A DNA stretch of 64,000 nucleotides from Burkholderia sp. Ax-1719 (GTDB lineage Bacteria; Pseudomonadota; Gammaproteobacteria; Burkholderiales; Burkholderiaceae), in contig NZ_VWWJ01000001.1 in NCBI RefSeq assembly GCF_011753055.1, positions 806,001 through 870,000 on the forward strand. The letters run 5' to 3'. The first letter of the stretch is position 1; every line of letters begins with the position of its first letter. Made by a program: the position numbers and the translations under genes. The notes beneath the pieces were generated by a model. It did not search any database, was not told the DNA's origin, and was given only the letters and a program-made list of their open reading frames with translations. Of the stretch, positions 63,965 through 64,000 are shown piece after piece.

Positions 63965-64000
63965 GACGTCAATAACGCACTTTGTTTCGCCCAGGTATCT

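Overview
The window reads as one 64 kb piece of a high-GC Burkholderiaceae chromosome, most like Paraburkholderia or Caballeronia. Several gene families typical of that group are present: DUF4148 and DUF3331 proteins, two porins of the Burkholderia trimeric type ending in Arg-His-Lys-Phe, many divergent LysR/SDR pairs, and an frmR-frmA formaldehyde operon. Coding density is high. I see no rRNA, tRNA, CRISPR array, transposase, integrase or phage gene, and no plasmid origin.

Layout. 0-6.5 kb: a P1-family peptidase cut by the window edge, ohr, a small exported DUF4148 protein, an amidase, an exported epoxide-hydrolase-like enzyme and a rhomboid protease. 6.5-11 kb: three short-chain dehydrogenases with AraC and LysR regulators. 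11-19 kb: two divergent, paralogous periplasmic thioredoxin genes (one fused to a CcdA membrane domain, DipZ type), a lone nucleotidyltransferase behind an array of inverted repeats, a TehA-type transporter, an EF-hand-like exported protein and a serine-carboxypeptidase lipoprotein. 19.5-21 kb: frmA-frmR with two FrmR-type operators. 21-25 kb: a LuxR regulator and an amidohydrolase-MFS operon. 25-27.7 kb: a bufferin operon (bufA1-bufB-bufC-doxX). 27.8-33.4 kb: porin, solute-binding protein and M20 hydrolase with a divergent LysR, then a second porin. 33.4-39 kb: phospholipase C, a small lipoprotein and a phosphodiesterase-type lipoprotein, next to a LysR gene. 39-42.3 kb: an aldo/keto reductase and an MFS pump with a divergent LysR. 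42.3-56.4 kb: a respiratory island with two tandem copies of [FdhF/YdeP molybdo-oxidoreductase - CydA - CydB], plus moaA-moaD, a DUF3331 gene and a divergent MocR-type PLP-dependent regulator. 56.4-64 kb: a bestrophin-like channel, two diguanylate cyclases, a chemoreceptor, a LysR gene and an old-yellow-enzyme gene.

The strongest new signal is in the 42-61 kb stretch. Five promoters share the same geometry, AACTGTACT-N19-TGTG-N25-TANNNT. They lie in front of the second fdhF-cydA-cydB operon, moaA-moaD, the DUF3331 gene, the bestrophin-like gene and the LysR gene at 60-61 kb. I infer one regulon that pairs a molybdenum oxidoreductase and a cytochrome bd-type oxidase with molybdopterin synthesis. 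The adjacent MocR protein is the natural candidate regulator. A second shared element, two 6-mers four bases apart plus an inverted 6-mer 13 bases away (TGTRTC-N4-TGTATC-N13-GAYACA), lies upstream of four exported-protein genes in the first 12 kb.

Functions come from motif recognition and remembered family features. No database search was run.
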